From positions 1 through 5,278 of the forward strand of contig JANSYB010000213.1 in assembly GCA_024742655.1 (NCBI GenBank): a DNA stretch of 5,278 bases, in the 5' to 3' direction. Within the stretch, counting starts at the first letter, position 1; each line of letters opens with the position of its first letter. Source of the stretch: Paracoccaceae bacterium (lineage in GTDB: Bacteria; Pseudomonadota; Alphaproteobacteria; Rhodobacterales; Rhodobacteraceae). The position numbers were made by a program, and so were the translations under genes. Shown here one piece after another: positions 1 to 5,212 of the stretch. Under the pieces are notes generated by a model. It did no database searches. It was not told the origin of the DNA and saw only the letters and a program-made list of their open reading frames with translations.

Positions 1-1
1 C

Positions 2-166
2 CAGGTGGTGGGCCTTTTGATGGAGGGCAAGACCAACCGGCAGATCGGTGATCGCCTGGCCATCAGCGAAAAGACGGTCAAACACTACGTGGGCGTCCTG
101 AAGGGCAAGTTCTGCGCCGCCAACAGACTGGAAATCGTCCTGCATGCCCAGCGCCTCGGGCTTTGA
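2..166 (+). CDS. LuxR/NarL-family transcriptional regulator, C-terminal HTH (5' end outside window)
   Basis: Only the last 54 codons are in the window, ending at TGA 164-166. The translated stretch reads as a LuxR-type helix-turn-helix: an 'EGKTNRQIGDRL' helix followed by the recognition helix 'ISEKTVKHYVGVLKGKF' and a closing 'ANRLEIVLHAQRLGL' helix. This is the DNA-binding domain of NarL/FixJ response regulators and of other LuxR-type activators. The N-terminal part that would tell these apart (receiver, autoinducer-binding or other) lies outside the window. The same-strand histidine kinase and receiver gene downstream suggest, by inference, that this is the output regulator of the same signalling system. 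It is separated from the kinase by 205 nt containing a hairpin, so a shared transcript is not certain. Confidence 0.88.
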   Translation, partial: QVVGLLMEGKTNRQIGDRLAISEKTVKHYVGVLKGKFCAANRLEIVLHAQRLGL

Positions 167-287
167 TCGGCATGGCGTCTGTTGTGGCAGACATGCGGGT
201 CGTGGCCGCAGGTCTGAACACGCCCGTCCACGCGCAAGACACCTGTCGCGCGTGTGCGCGGCAATCGGTTGATTTCTGACATGCAGC

Positions 288-317
288 ACCTGGGGAAAAG
301 ATTGCTTTTCCTCGGGT
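288..317 (+). terminator. Hairpin in the LuxR-kinase intergenic gap; possible terminator or leader element
   Basis: A 13-bp inverted repeat (ACCTGGGGAAAAG at 288-300, CTTTTCCTCGGGT at 305-317, two G.U pairs) closes a 4-nt ATTG loop. It sits 122 nt after the regulator's stop codon and 55 nt before the kinase GTG. There is no run of T after the stem, so it is not a classical intrinsic terminator. It could attenuate transcription from the regulator into the kinase, or form a 5' leader structure. The rest of 167-371 holds no convincing gene, only a small CGCGC/GCGCG stem near 250. Confidence 0.35.
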
Positions 318-328
318 TGTCCGGGCTG

Positions 329-357
329 TTGACGCGGCGCAACCGATGCATTTGCGA
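329..357 (+). promoter_or_regulatory. Weak candidate promoter for the histidine kinase gene
   Basis: TTGACG (329-334) resembles a sigma-70-type -35 box. After 17 nt comes TTGCGA (352-357), a poor -10 match, and the surrounding 351-371 stretch is A/T-rich. Transcription would start near 364, giving a very short leader for the GTG at 372 but about 29 nt for the ATG at 393. This is tentative pattern matching only. Confidence 0.2.
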
Positions 358-371
358 AAACAAATAGATAT

Positions 372-2261
372 GTGAAGAGTGATTACAGAACCATGACAAT
401 AAGTACCTCCCGGGACCAGGGGACATTCAAGCAGATCAGCGACATCGGCGGTGTCGGCGGGTTTCGGCGCTTTCTGTTGCTGCGACTTCAGACCAAGATT
501 TTCCTGGTCGTCCTTGTGGCGATCCTGAGTTTTGGTGCCGGGCTGCAATACTGGAACCAAAGAACACTTTTCGCGAACGAAGTCCGGCTCGCATCGGACA
601 AACACCTTGTGATCGCGTCGAACCTTGCCCTGTCGCTGTCGCGTTACATGCGTGATGCCTCGCTTCTGTTCAAGCATGCGGTTCAGGAGCTGAATCAGAC
701 TGGTGCCGATCAGGCCGTGATCGAAAGTCACGTGGCGCTTCTGTCGACGATCAACATCCAGGGACTGAAGATCCTGTCGCCCCAGAACGAGGTTCTGGCC
801 ACATTCGCACCACCGGGTGCCGCATTCGATCTGCCGGACGAAACCATCCTGGAGAACCTGCGCATCGGCACGAACGCCAAACTGCACGACGTGCAGATTT
901 CCGGTGTCACGCGCGTCAATGATGAACGCTACTTCATCATGGGGCTGAACCTGCCCGGCGAACAATTGGCCATCGGATATCTGTCGCTGGATTACATCAA
1001 GGCGGTCCAGCAGAAGATTTCATTTGGCGAGTTGGGCCACTCCGCGATTTTTGACGCGACCGGGCGGGCGGTGGCGCATCCTTCGGCCAGGGTCGAGGAA
1101 AACATGATGGATGCCTCGGGGATTTCCACGGTCAGCAAGATGCTGAACAGGCAAACCGGGGTCGACATCTTCTTTTCGCCACCAATGCAGGCCGACATGA
1201 TCGCGGGGTTCACCTTCATACCCGAAACAGGCTGGCCGGTGATGGTCCCCCAGCCTTTGCAGGAACTGACCGACTCGGTGAATTCAAGCCTGCGTCAGAC
1301 ATATGGCTTTGCAATTATGGTTGCCCTCGTGCTGGCGATCTTCGGGCTTTTCGCGGCGCAAACACTGGTGCGTCCGATCCGGCGGTTTACCGACAGCAGC
1401 CTTGCCATAGCCAAGGGCGACTATGACGTCGAATTGCCTGAGAGCGAGCACTCGTCTCTTGAAATGTGGAACTTGAACGAGGCCTTGAAGACGATGGTCG
1501 ATCATGTGCGGTTTTCGGACAGCGCGCTGCGCACAGCGCTCGAACTGGAGGAAACCGAGAACCAGCGAAAGAGTGACTTCATGATCATGGCCAGCCACGA
1601 GCTGCGCAATCCGTTGTCCGGTGTGATCGGCATGCTCTCGGTCTGCAAGGAAAAGGCCAGTGAAGAAGACGTGCTCAAGTACCTTGAAATCGCTCTGCGT
1701 TCGGCGGCCCAACTGGAGCGGATCGTGAATGAACTGGTTCTGTACGCAGAGGATGGGGTCGACATCGTTTCCGTGCAGGAAGAGCTGTTCAATTGTGTCG
1801 AGGAGTTCGGAAAGATCGCCGGGATCTATGCCAAGCAGGCCCAGGATGCCGGCCTTGAATTCCAGTATTCGGTGCAGGCGGGTAGTGATCAGAACATCTG
1901 CACCGATCAGCACAGGCTGTTCCAGATCGTCGGCAACCTTATTGAAAATGCCGTCAAATATACAAAGAACGGGAATGTCTGGCTTGGCGTGACGCTTAAC
2001 GCGGAGCCGGGAGATGAAAAAGGGTGGCTGGACATTACCGTAACAGACACCGGAATCGGCATGGACGAGGCGGATATGGACCGGATCTTTGAGCCCTTCT
2101 TTCAGGCCGACCGGTCCTTCTCTCGGAGCTACAACGGCCTGGGTATCGGCCTTTCAATCTCGCAAGCCATGGCAAAGCGCCTGGGCGGTGAGATCACGTG
2201 CCAAAGCGAAAAGGGAAAGGGCTCCGAATTTCGATTGCGGCTTCCGGTTGTTTTGGATTAA
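372..2261 (+). CDS. Membrane-bound sensor histidine kinase (Cache-HAMP-HisKA-HATPase)
   Basis: A 629-aa two-component sensor that should autophosphorylate a histidine in response to a periplasmic signal and pass the phosphate to a receiver. Seen in order: a cytoplasmic N-terminus, TM1 about 41-59, and an approximately 250-residue periplasmic region. That region contains a Cache-like motif ('AIFDATGRAVAHPS', 225-238), typical of small-molecule-sensing domains. TM2 is about 311-331, followed by HAMP about 331-383 (with PIRRFT) and a HisKA H-box 'SHELRNP' with H409. HATPase boxes follow: N 'NLIENAVKYT' (522-531), G1 'DTGIGM' (559-564), F 'FEPFF' (573-577) and G2 'GLGIGL' (589-594). The HELRN motif fits a bifunctional kinase/phosphatase. 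There is no receiver or Hpt domain. GTG 372 is the longest start. An in-frame ATG at 393 (residue 8) is an equally good choice, and neither has a strong ribosome binding site. The ligand cannot be told from sequence. Confidence 0.93.
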   Translation: MKSDYRTMTISTSRDQGTFKQISDIGGVGGFRRFLLLRLQTKIFLVVLVAILSFGAGLQYWNQRTLFANEVRLASDKHLVIASNLALSLSRYMRDASLLFKHAVQELNQTGADQAVIESHVALLSTINIQGLKILSPQNEVLATFAPPGAAFDLPDETILENLRIGTNAKLHDVQISGVTRVNDERYFIMGLNLPGEQLAIGYLSLDYIKAVQQKISFGELGHSAIFDATGRAVAHPSARVEENMMDASGISTVSKMLNRQTGVDIFFSPPMQADMIAGFTFIPETGWPVMVPQPLQELTDSVNSSLRQTYGFAIMVALVLAIFGLFAAQTLVRPIRRFTDSSLAIAKGDYDVELPESEHSSLEMWNLNEALKTMVDHVRFSDSALRTALELEETENQRKSDFMIMASHELRNPLSGVIGMLSVCKEKASEEDVLKYLEIALRSAAQLERIVNELVLYAEDGVDIVSVQEELFNCVEEFGKIAGIYAKQAQDAGLEFQYSVQAGSDQNICTDQHRLFQIVGNLIENAVKYTKNGNVWLGVTLNAEPGDEKGWLDITVTDTGIGMDEADMDRIFEPFFQADRSFSRSYNGLGIGLSISQAMAKRLGGEITCQSEKGKGSEFRLRLPVVLD

Positions 2262-2287
2262 CCTGTCGCGCAGTTCGGATTAGTGCA

Positions 2288-2725
2288 ATGCTAATAAGCC
2301 CTCAACGATGTGAGACAGTGGTGGACCAACCTGACACCAAGAAAAAGATTCTCGTCGTTGATGATGACGAGACGAACCGCTTGGTTGTCCGGGCCTTGAT
2401 GGAGCGGCGCGGTTACATCGTTGTCGAGGCCGATAGCGGACAGACCGCGCTGGACACCATCAAGACCGACGACTTCGATTTCATTCTCATGGACCTGAGC
2501 ATGCCGGGAATGGACGGGTTCGAGACGACGCGTCGGCTTCGGTCCGTTTCGGACGACCTCGACAACCTTCCGATCTTTGCGCTGACCGCTCATACGTCCA
2601 GAAAAGACGTCGAGAAATGCCTGGAGGCGGGATTGAACGGCGTCCTGCCCAAGCCTTTCGACTCCCACAGGGCAGATCAATTGCTGTCCCTGATCAACGC
2701 GCCAAGCGGTGGAACCGCTTGCTGA
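2288..2725 (+). CDS. Stand-alone receiver-domain response regulator (CheY-like)
   Basis: A 145-aa protein made of a single REC domain. Visible residues are the acidic cluster in 'ILVVDDDE' (D25/D26), the phospho-acceptor D69 in 'FILMDLSMPGMDG', the switch T100 in 'FALTAH' and the conserved K122 in 'LPKPF'. All active-site positions are intact, so phosphorylation is expected. There is no DNA-binding or enzymatic output domain, so it may act by protein contact, as a phosphorelay intermediate or as a phosphate sink. The sequence resembles receiver modules of hybrid kinases. It lies 26 nt after the kinase stop, so co-transcription is likely and the kinase is its probable donor (inference). The start is uncertain. 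ATG 2288 has no clear Shine-Dalgarno, and GTG 2318 or 2321 would give a 134-135-aa protein beginning just before the receiver core, which is at least as plausible. Confidence 0.9.
   Translation: MLISPQRCETVVDQPDTKKKILVVDDDETNRLVVRALMERRGYIVVEADSGQTALDTIKTDDFDFILMDLSMPGMDGFETTRRLRSVSDDLDNLPIFALTAHTSRKDVEKCLEAGLNGVLPKPFDSHRADQLLSLINAPSGGTAC
2703..2721. terminator. Hairpin between convergent genes
   Basis: A perfect 8-bp inverted repeat, CAAGCGGT (2703-2710) and ACCGCTTG (2714-2721), with a 3-nt GGA loop. It overlaps the last codons of the receiver gene (stop 2723-2725) and lies 37 nt past the haloperoxidase stop on the other strand. Its position suits a 3'-end structure for either transcript. 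Neither strand has a following T run, so intrinsic termination is unproven. A weaker CGGG/CCCG stem follows at 2727-2740. Confidence 0.35.
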
Positions 2726-2757
2726 CGGGGTCGTGCCCGGGCCCAATCCGTTTCAAC

Positions 2758-4878
2758 TCAAAAGATGAACCAGTCCGCGAAAGGTACGTCCTGCTCGTCC
2801 ACGGTTCCCGCGGCAAAGTCCGCCGCACGTTCCGCAGCCAGCGTGCCGACCTCTTCGCCAAGGGCAAGACCGGCAATGTTGCCGTCATCGAAATGGATGC
2901 CGCCATAGATGCGCGACACCCCCGCGTCCTGTGCGGCGCTGTCGAAATCCGGCCAGGACATCACAAGCGGCGTGTCCGGGAACGTCGGATCGAACTCGCT
3001 GCCGCCGGCCGGCAGGATCGTCGAGGCCCCCAGGTCATTATCCCCGGTGAATGATTCAAGCACCGCCGCGGCGGCCCCGCTGAATGTCGAATGGCCCGAT
3101 ACGTATTCGGCAAATGGCGGGGAAAAATCCCCTTCCGGATTCTGATAGGTGACGAAATTCTCCGCCAGGATCGTCCGGGTGCCAAGGCTGGCACCGGTGT
3201 CCGGGTCATAGCCCGCGAAGGCGCGAATGACATTGCCCTCCTGGCCGGTCAGCTCGTCGACACCCGGTTCACCGATAAGACCAAGCTGACCGAGGTCGCG
3301 GATCACCTGAACAGGCCTGGCATAGTCGTATACAACCTTCGAATCCCAAGCGGCGACCGCCGCGTCGAACATCGCGTTGCCCATCGCCAGAAACAGATGC
3401 GCATCCGTGGCGGCGTCGTGTCCGTCACGCTCGGATACGAACTGCGCGAGGGTCATCATTGTCCCCGGTGGATACGAGGTTCCCGGGCCATCTTCCCAGA
3501 ACTCCGCGACGGCACGGTCCTGCGTCGTCAGGTTGGCGCTGGCTTCGATCAGCCGTTCCGACTGTGCGATGAAGGCGGGGTTGATGACCTCGCCGATCAG
3601 ATCGCGGGTGACGGGCACGGTGTCACCGGCTGCATAGGTCACGCCGCCGACGACGGCTGCCGCGGCCAATGTCACGCTCCCCCCGGGGATGTCGAGAGAG
3701 GCATCTGCAAAACCCGGCATGAAGAACGGCTCGGGCGCCGGTGGTCGGATCGCGTCGAAATCAGTGGTCCCGTCCGCGTTGGCCGGCAAGGCGAAGGGTT
3801 CAAGCAGCGGAAATTCGGGCGACAGGAAGGTCTGAACATCCTGCTCTGGCGCGTTCCCGCGCCATTCGGGTGTCCAGGCGTCGATAACCTTGACATCGTC
3901 GGGGTTGGTATTGACGGGGCTATAGTCTGCCGCCTTCCTGTCTGTCAGGCGATCTTTTTCATCAAGCCGCAGCCGCAGCATGTCACCCGCGGCATCGCGC
4001 CCGATCCGTGCCTCGGCGCTATCGTGGTCGTTGGGAGACAGATCCAGCCGGTCGCGCATCAGCCGGTCAAGCATCTCGCGATGCTGGGGGAAAAGCGTAT
4101 GCAGAACGGTGTATCCGGCATGATGCATCGCCGTGTCGATTTCATCAGCTGACGCCTCGCGAATTTCGACGTTGTCGCCATCAAGGTCGATCGCAACGCG
4201 CACCGCGCTTGCGTCATGCGCGGCATAGGCATCGTAGATCGCGGTATGAAGCATCGCATAGATGCGCGCCGCGTTGGTCGGGCCCGGTTCGGTTTCGGCC
4301 ACCAGGCTTTGCGCCACCTGGTCCCAGATGACGCTCGGCGTCGGGTCCGAGACATTCACCTTCAGCCGGCCCAGGCCATCGGCGAAAATGATTGGGCTCT
4401 CGCCACCCCGGACCGCATCTGCAAGCGCATCGGCCTCGAAAACCTGCCCCCCGATATCGATCTGTTCGACCCGTTTCAGGATGGTTTCACTGCCCGTCAT
4501 GCGATCGACGAGAACCAGTTTCGAGCCTTGAACCTGCAGATCCGAATCCCACAGCGCGTCACTGATCCGCACAAGGTCGTCGCCTTTGCGCCCGTCGACG
4601 CGTTCGGTGTCCCAGGATATCAGATCCAAGGTGTCATTCCCGCGCCCACCTTTCAGCTTTTCAGGGGGGCCCGCGTCCAGATCGAGGTCGATCTCGTTTT
4701 CATCCAGCCACTCGAAGACGTCTTCGAGGCGATCTTCCAGATCGTCGCTGGATTGAATGTCCTCTGTCAGCATCTGCGGCAAGTCCGACAGGGTCAGCTC
4801 GTCTTCGTCGGGGATGAGTTTCGCCCAGGCAGAAACGGAAAAATTCGCGGCCAGCACAGACCAGATGCGATCGGACAT
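2758..4878 (-). CDS. Vanadium-dependent haloperoxidase with N-terminal RTX-like segment
   Basis: A 706-aa enzyme of the PAP2/vanadium haloperoxidase superfamily, which uses H2O2 to oxidise halides to hypohalous species. The vanadate site is complete relative to Curvularia chloroperoxidase (recalled numbering in parentheses): K514 (K353), R521 (R360), S594-G595-H596 (S402-G403-H404), R656 (R490) and H662 (H496, the vanadate-bonding histidine). W511 and F589 match W350 and F397, a chloroperoxidase-like pocket, although halide preference cannot be proven from this. Domains: acidic N-terminus about 24-69, RTX-like repeats 77-103 and a cap-like stretch about 104-150, then the mostly helical enzyme domain from about 180. 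There is no Sec or Tat signal peptide. The end 'FADWFIF' (acidic residue followed by hydrophobics) resembles type I secretion signals. The start at 4878 is chosen for its AGGAGA Shine-Dalgarno 5 nt upstream. The frame stays open to an ATG at 4998, but that extension is basic and unlike the protein. The gene is convergent with the receiver gene (32-nt gap). Confidence 0.93.
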   Translation of the reverse strand: MSDRIWSVLAANFSVSAWAKLIPDEDELTLSDLPQMLTEDIQSSDDLEDRLEDVFEWLDENEIDLDLDAGPPEKLKGGRGNDTLDLISWDTERVDGRKGDDLVRISDALWDSDLQVQGSKLVLVDRMTGSETILKRVEQIDIGGQVFEADALADAVRGGESPIIFADGLGRLKVNVSDPTPSVIWDQVAQSLVAETEPGPTNAARIYAMLHTAIYDAYAAHDASAVRVAIDLDGDNVEIREASADEIDTAMHHAGYTVLHTLFPQHREMLDRLMRDRLDLSPNDHDSAEARIGRDAAGDMLRLRLDEKDRLTDRKAADYSPVNTNPDDVKVIDAWTPEWRGNAPEQDVQTFLSPEFPLLEPFALPANADGTTDFDAIRPPAPEPFFMPGFADASLDIPGGSVTLAAAAVVGGVTYAAGDTVPVTRDLIGEVINPAFIAQSERLIEASANLTTQDRAVAEFWEDGPGTSYPPGTMMTLAQFVSERDGHDAATDAHLFLAMGNAMFDAAVAAWDSKVVYDYARPVQVIRDLGQLGLIGEPGVDELTGQEGNVIRAFAGYDPDTGASLGTRTILAENFVTYQNPEGDFSPPFAEYVSGHSTFSGAAAAVLESFTGDNDLGASTILPAGGSEFDPTFPDTPLVMSWPDFDSAAQDAGVSRIYGGIHFDDGNIAGLALGEEVGTLAAERAADFAAGTVDEQDVPFADWFIF
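4570..4650 (-). repeat. RTX-like nonapeptide segment in the haloperoxidase N-terminus
   Basis: Residues 77-103 of the haloperoxidase divide into three 9-residue units: GGRGNDTLD, LISWDTERV and DGRKGDDLV. The first matches the calcium-binding RTX consensus GGxGxDxUx exactly. The third matches except at positions 1 and 4, and the middle one is degenerate but in phase. The next approximately 45 residues ('LVLVDRMTGSETILKRVEQIDI') look like the strand-rich cap that often closes RTX beta-rolls. RTX arrays usually precede a C-terminal secretion signal; here the array is N-terminal to the enzyme domain. Two good units alone bind calcium weakly, so a structural role is possible. Confidence 0.6.
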
Positions 4879-4882
4879 GACA

Positions 4883-4889
4883 GTCTCCT
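4883..4889 (-). promoter_or_regulatory. Shine-Dalgarno of the haloperoxidase gene
   Basis: On the minus strand the leader reads CAGGAGACTGTC directly before the ATG, with AGGAG 6 nt upstream of the start codon. This is the strongest ribosome binding site in the window. It decides the start at 4878 over the upstream in-frame ATG at 4998. Confidence 0.8.
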
Positions 4890-4994
4890 GTGTGAGATGT
4901 TCAGAACCGTGCGAGCGTGGATCAAGGCACGTGAACTTTAGGGCATCGCGTGGGCGAGATCGTAAAAATCCAGCCGACCTAACGAAGGATATCC

Positions 4995-5010
4995 CCAAGG
5001 GTGTCCAAGG
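4995..5010. promoter_or_regulatory. Direct repeat upstream of the haloperoxidase gene, possible operator
   Basis: CCAAGG occurs twice (4995-5000 and 5005-5010) exactly one 10-bp helical turn apart, about 117-132 nt upstream of the haloperoxidase start. A wider inverted pair, TAACGAA (4980-4986) and TTCGTTA (5029-5035), brackets it. This is the only interval between the minus-strand terminator and the gene, so a promoter is expected here. No convincing -35/-10 pair is visible on the minus strand, which would fit an activator-dependent promoter. The operator role is inference; the rest of 4879-5040 shows no gene. Confidence 0.3.
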
Positions 5011-5034
5011 TTAGATTTCTGATGCGCTTTCGTT

Positions 5035-5083
5035 AAAAAATGACGGCAGCCGGTCTGTGGGGTTTGGGGGGCCGGCTGCCGTC
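5035..5083 (-). terminator. Strong Rho-independent terminator, minus strand
   Basis: A perfect 12-bp G+C-rich stem, GACGGCAGCCGG (5042-5053) with CCGGCTGCCGTC (5072-5083), and an 18-nt loop. On the minus strand it is followed immediately by a run of six T (complement of the A tract at 5035-5040). It therefore ends transcription coming from the right, just 19 nt after the stop codon of the truncated minus-strand gene at 5103. No T run follows on the plus strand, so it is one-directional. It insulates the haloperoxidase gene from transcripts of that gene and of the IS. Confidence 0.85.
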
Positions 5084-5087
5084 TCAG

Positions 5088-5121
5088 AGAGAACTCCTGC
5101 GCTTAGAGCAGGAAGTTCTCT
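5088..5121 (-). other. Second hairpin overlapping the stop codon of the truncated gene
   Basis: AGAGAACTCCTGC (5088-5100) pairs with GCAGGAAGTTCTCT (5108-5121) through 13 base pairs and one bulged base, with a 7-nt loop that contains the TAA complement at 5103-5105. It lies in tandem with the terminator stem 4 nt away. It may assist 3'-end formation or protect the transcript from exonucleases; this is inferred from structure alone. Confidence 0.4.
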
Positions 5122-5140
5122 TCTTCCAGTTTCACATGAC
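5103..5140 (-). pseudogene. 3' remnant of a minus-strand gene cut by an IS
   Basis: Reading the minus strand, the frame ends ...HVKLEEENFLL then TAA (5105-5103), followed 19 nt later by a strong intrinsic terminator. That is the layout expected of a genuine gene end. Upstream, the frame runs straight into the IS terminal repeats at about 5141 and meets a stop at 5201-5199. The original gene therefore appears truncated by the insertion, leaving about 11 codons. The tail (Glu residues, then Asn-Phe-Leu-Leu) resembles the acidic-plus-hydrophobic end of type I secretion substrates, as does the haloperoxidase C-terminus. The family cannot be identified from so little sequence. The rest of the gene may lie beyond the IS. 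Confidence 0.5.
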
Positions 5141-5145
5141 TGTTG

Positions 5146-5190
5146 ATTTTCGCTGAGAAGTGACCCGGTATTTTCACCGAGATTTGACCC
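5146..5190. repeat. Subterminal direct repeats of the IS end
   Basis: Copy 1 is ATTTTCGCTGAGAAGTGACC plus C (5146-5166). Copy 2 is ATTTTCACCGAGATTTGACC plus C (5170-5190). They differ at 4 of 21 positions. In IS21-type elements such repeats are transposase (IstA) binding sites; that role is assigned here by family knowledge. Confidence 0.65.
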
Positions 5191-5212
5191 ACCCTTGATT
5201 ATGTCTCAGCGG

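Noticed and set aside
246..264. CGCGC/GCGCG inverted repeat as a regulator site
   Set aside because: A 5-bp G+C-only stem is expected by chance in this composition.
78..965. Minus-strand open frame (295 codons) opposite the kinase 5' region
   Set aside because: It is antisense to the LuxR-type regulator end, the gap and the kinase N-terminus, with a low-complexity Arg/Cys-rich translation and no domain.
1284..1913. Minus-strand open frame (209 codons) opposite the kinase HAMP/HisKA region
   Set aside because: The plus strand here has a clear H-box and HAMP; the antisense translation shows no family features.
3091..4152. Long plus-strand open frame (353 codons) opposite the haloperoxidase
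   Set aside because: It is antisense to an enzyme frame with all catalytic motifs, its translation is Arg/Gly/His-rich without recognisable domains, and long opposite-strand open frames are common in G+C-rich DNA.
4216..4941. Plus-strand open frame (241 codons) opposite the haloperoxidase N-terminus
   Set aside because: It is a mirror of the coding strand, runs over the haloperoxidase ribosome binding site and has no recognisable motif.
4879..4998. Upstream in-frame ATG extending the haloperoxidase by 40 residues
   Set aside because: The extension is basic and compositionally unlike the protein, lacks a ribosome binding site and signal-peptide character, and the ATG at 4878 has a strong Shine-Dalgarno.
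5103..5198. 31-codon minus-strand frame joining the IS end to the gene remnant as a possible small protein
   Set aside because: It has no start codon with a ribosome binding site, and the frame upstream of 5140 is simply translated IS repeat; only the last approximately 11 codons look like a true gene end.
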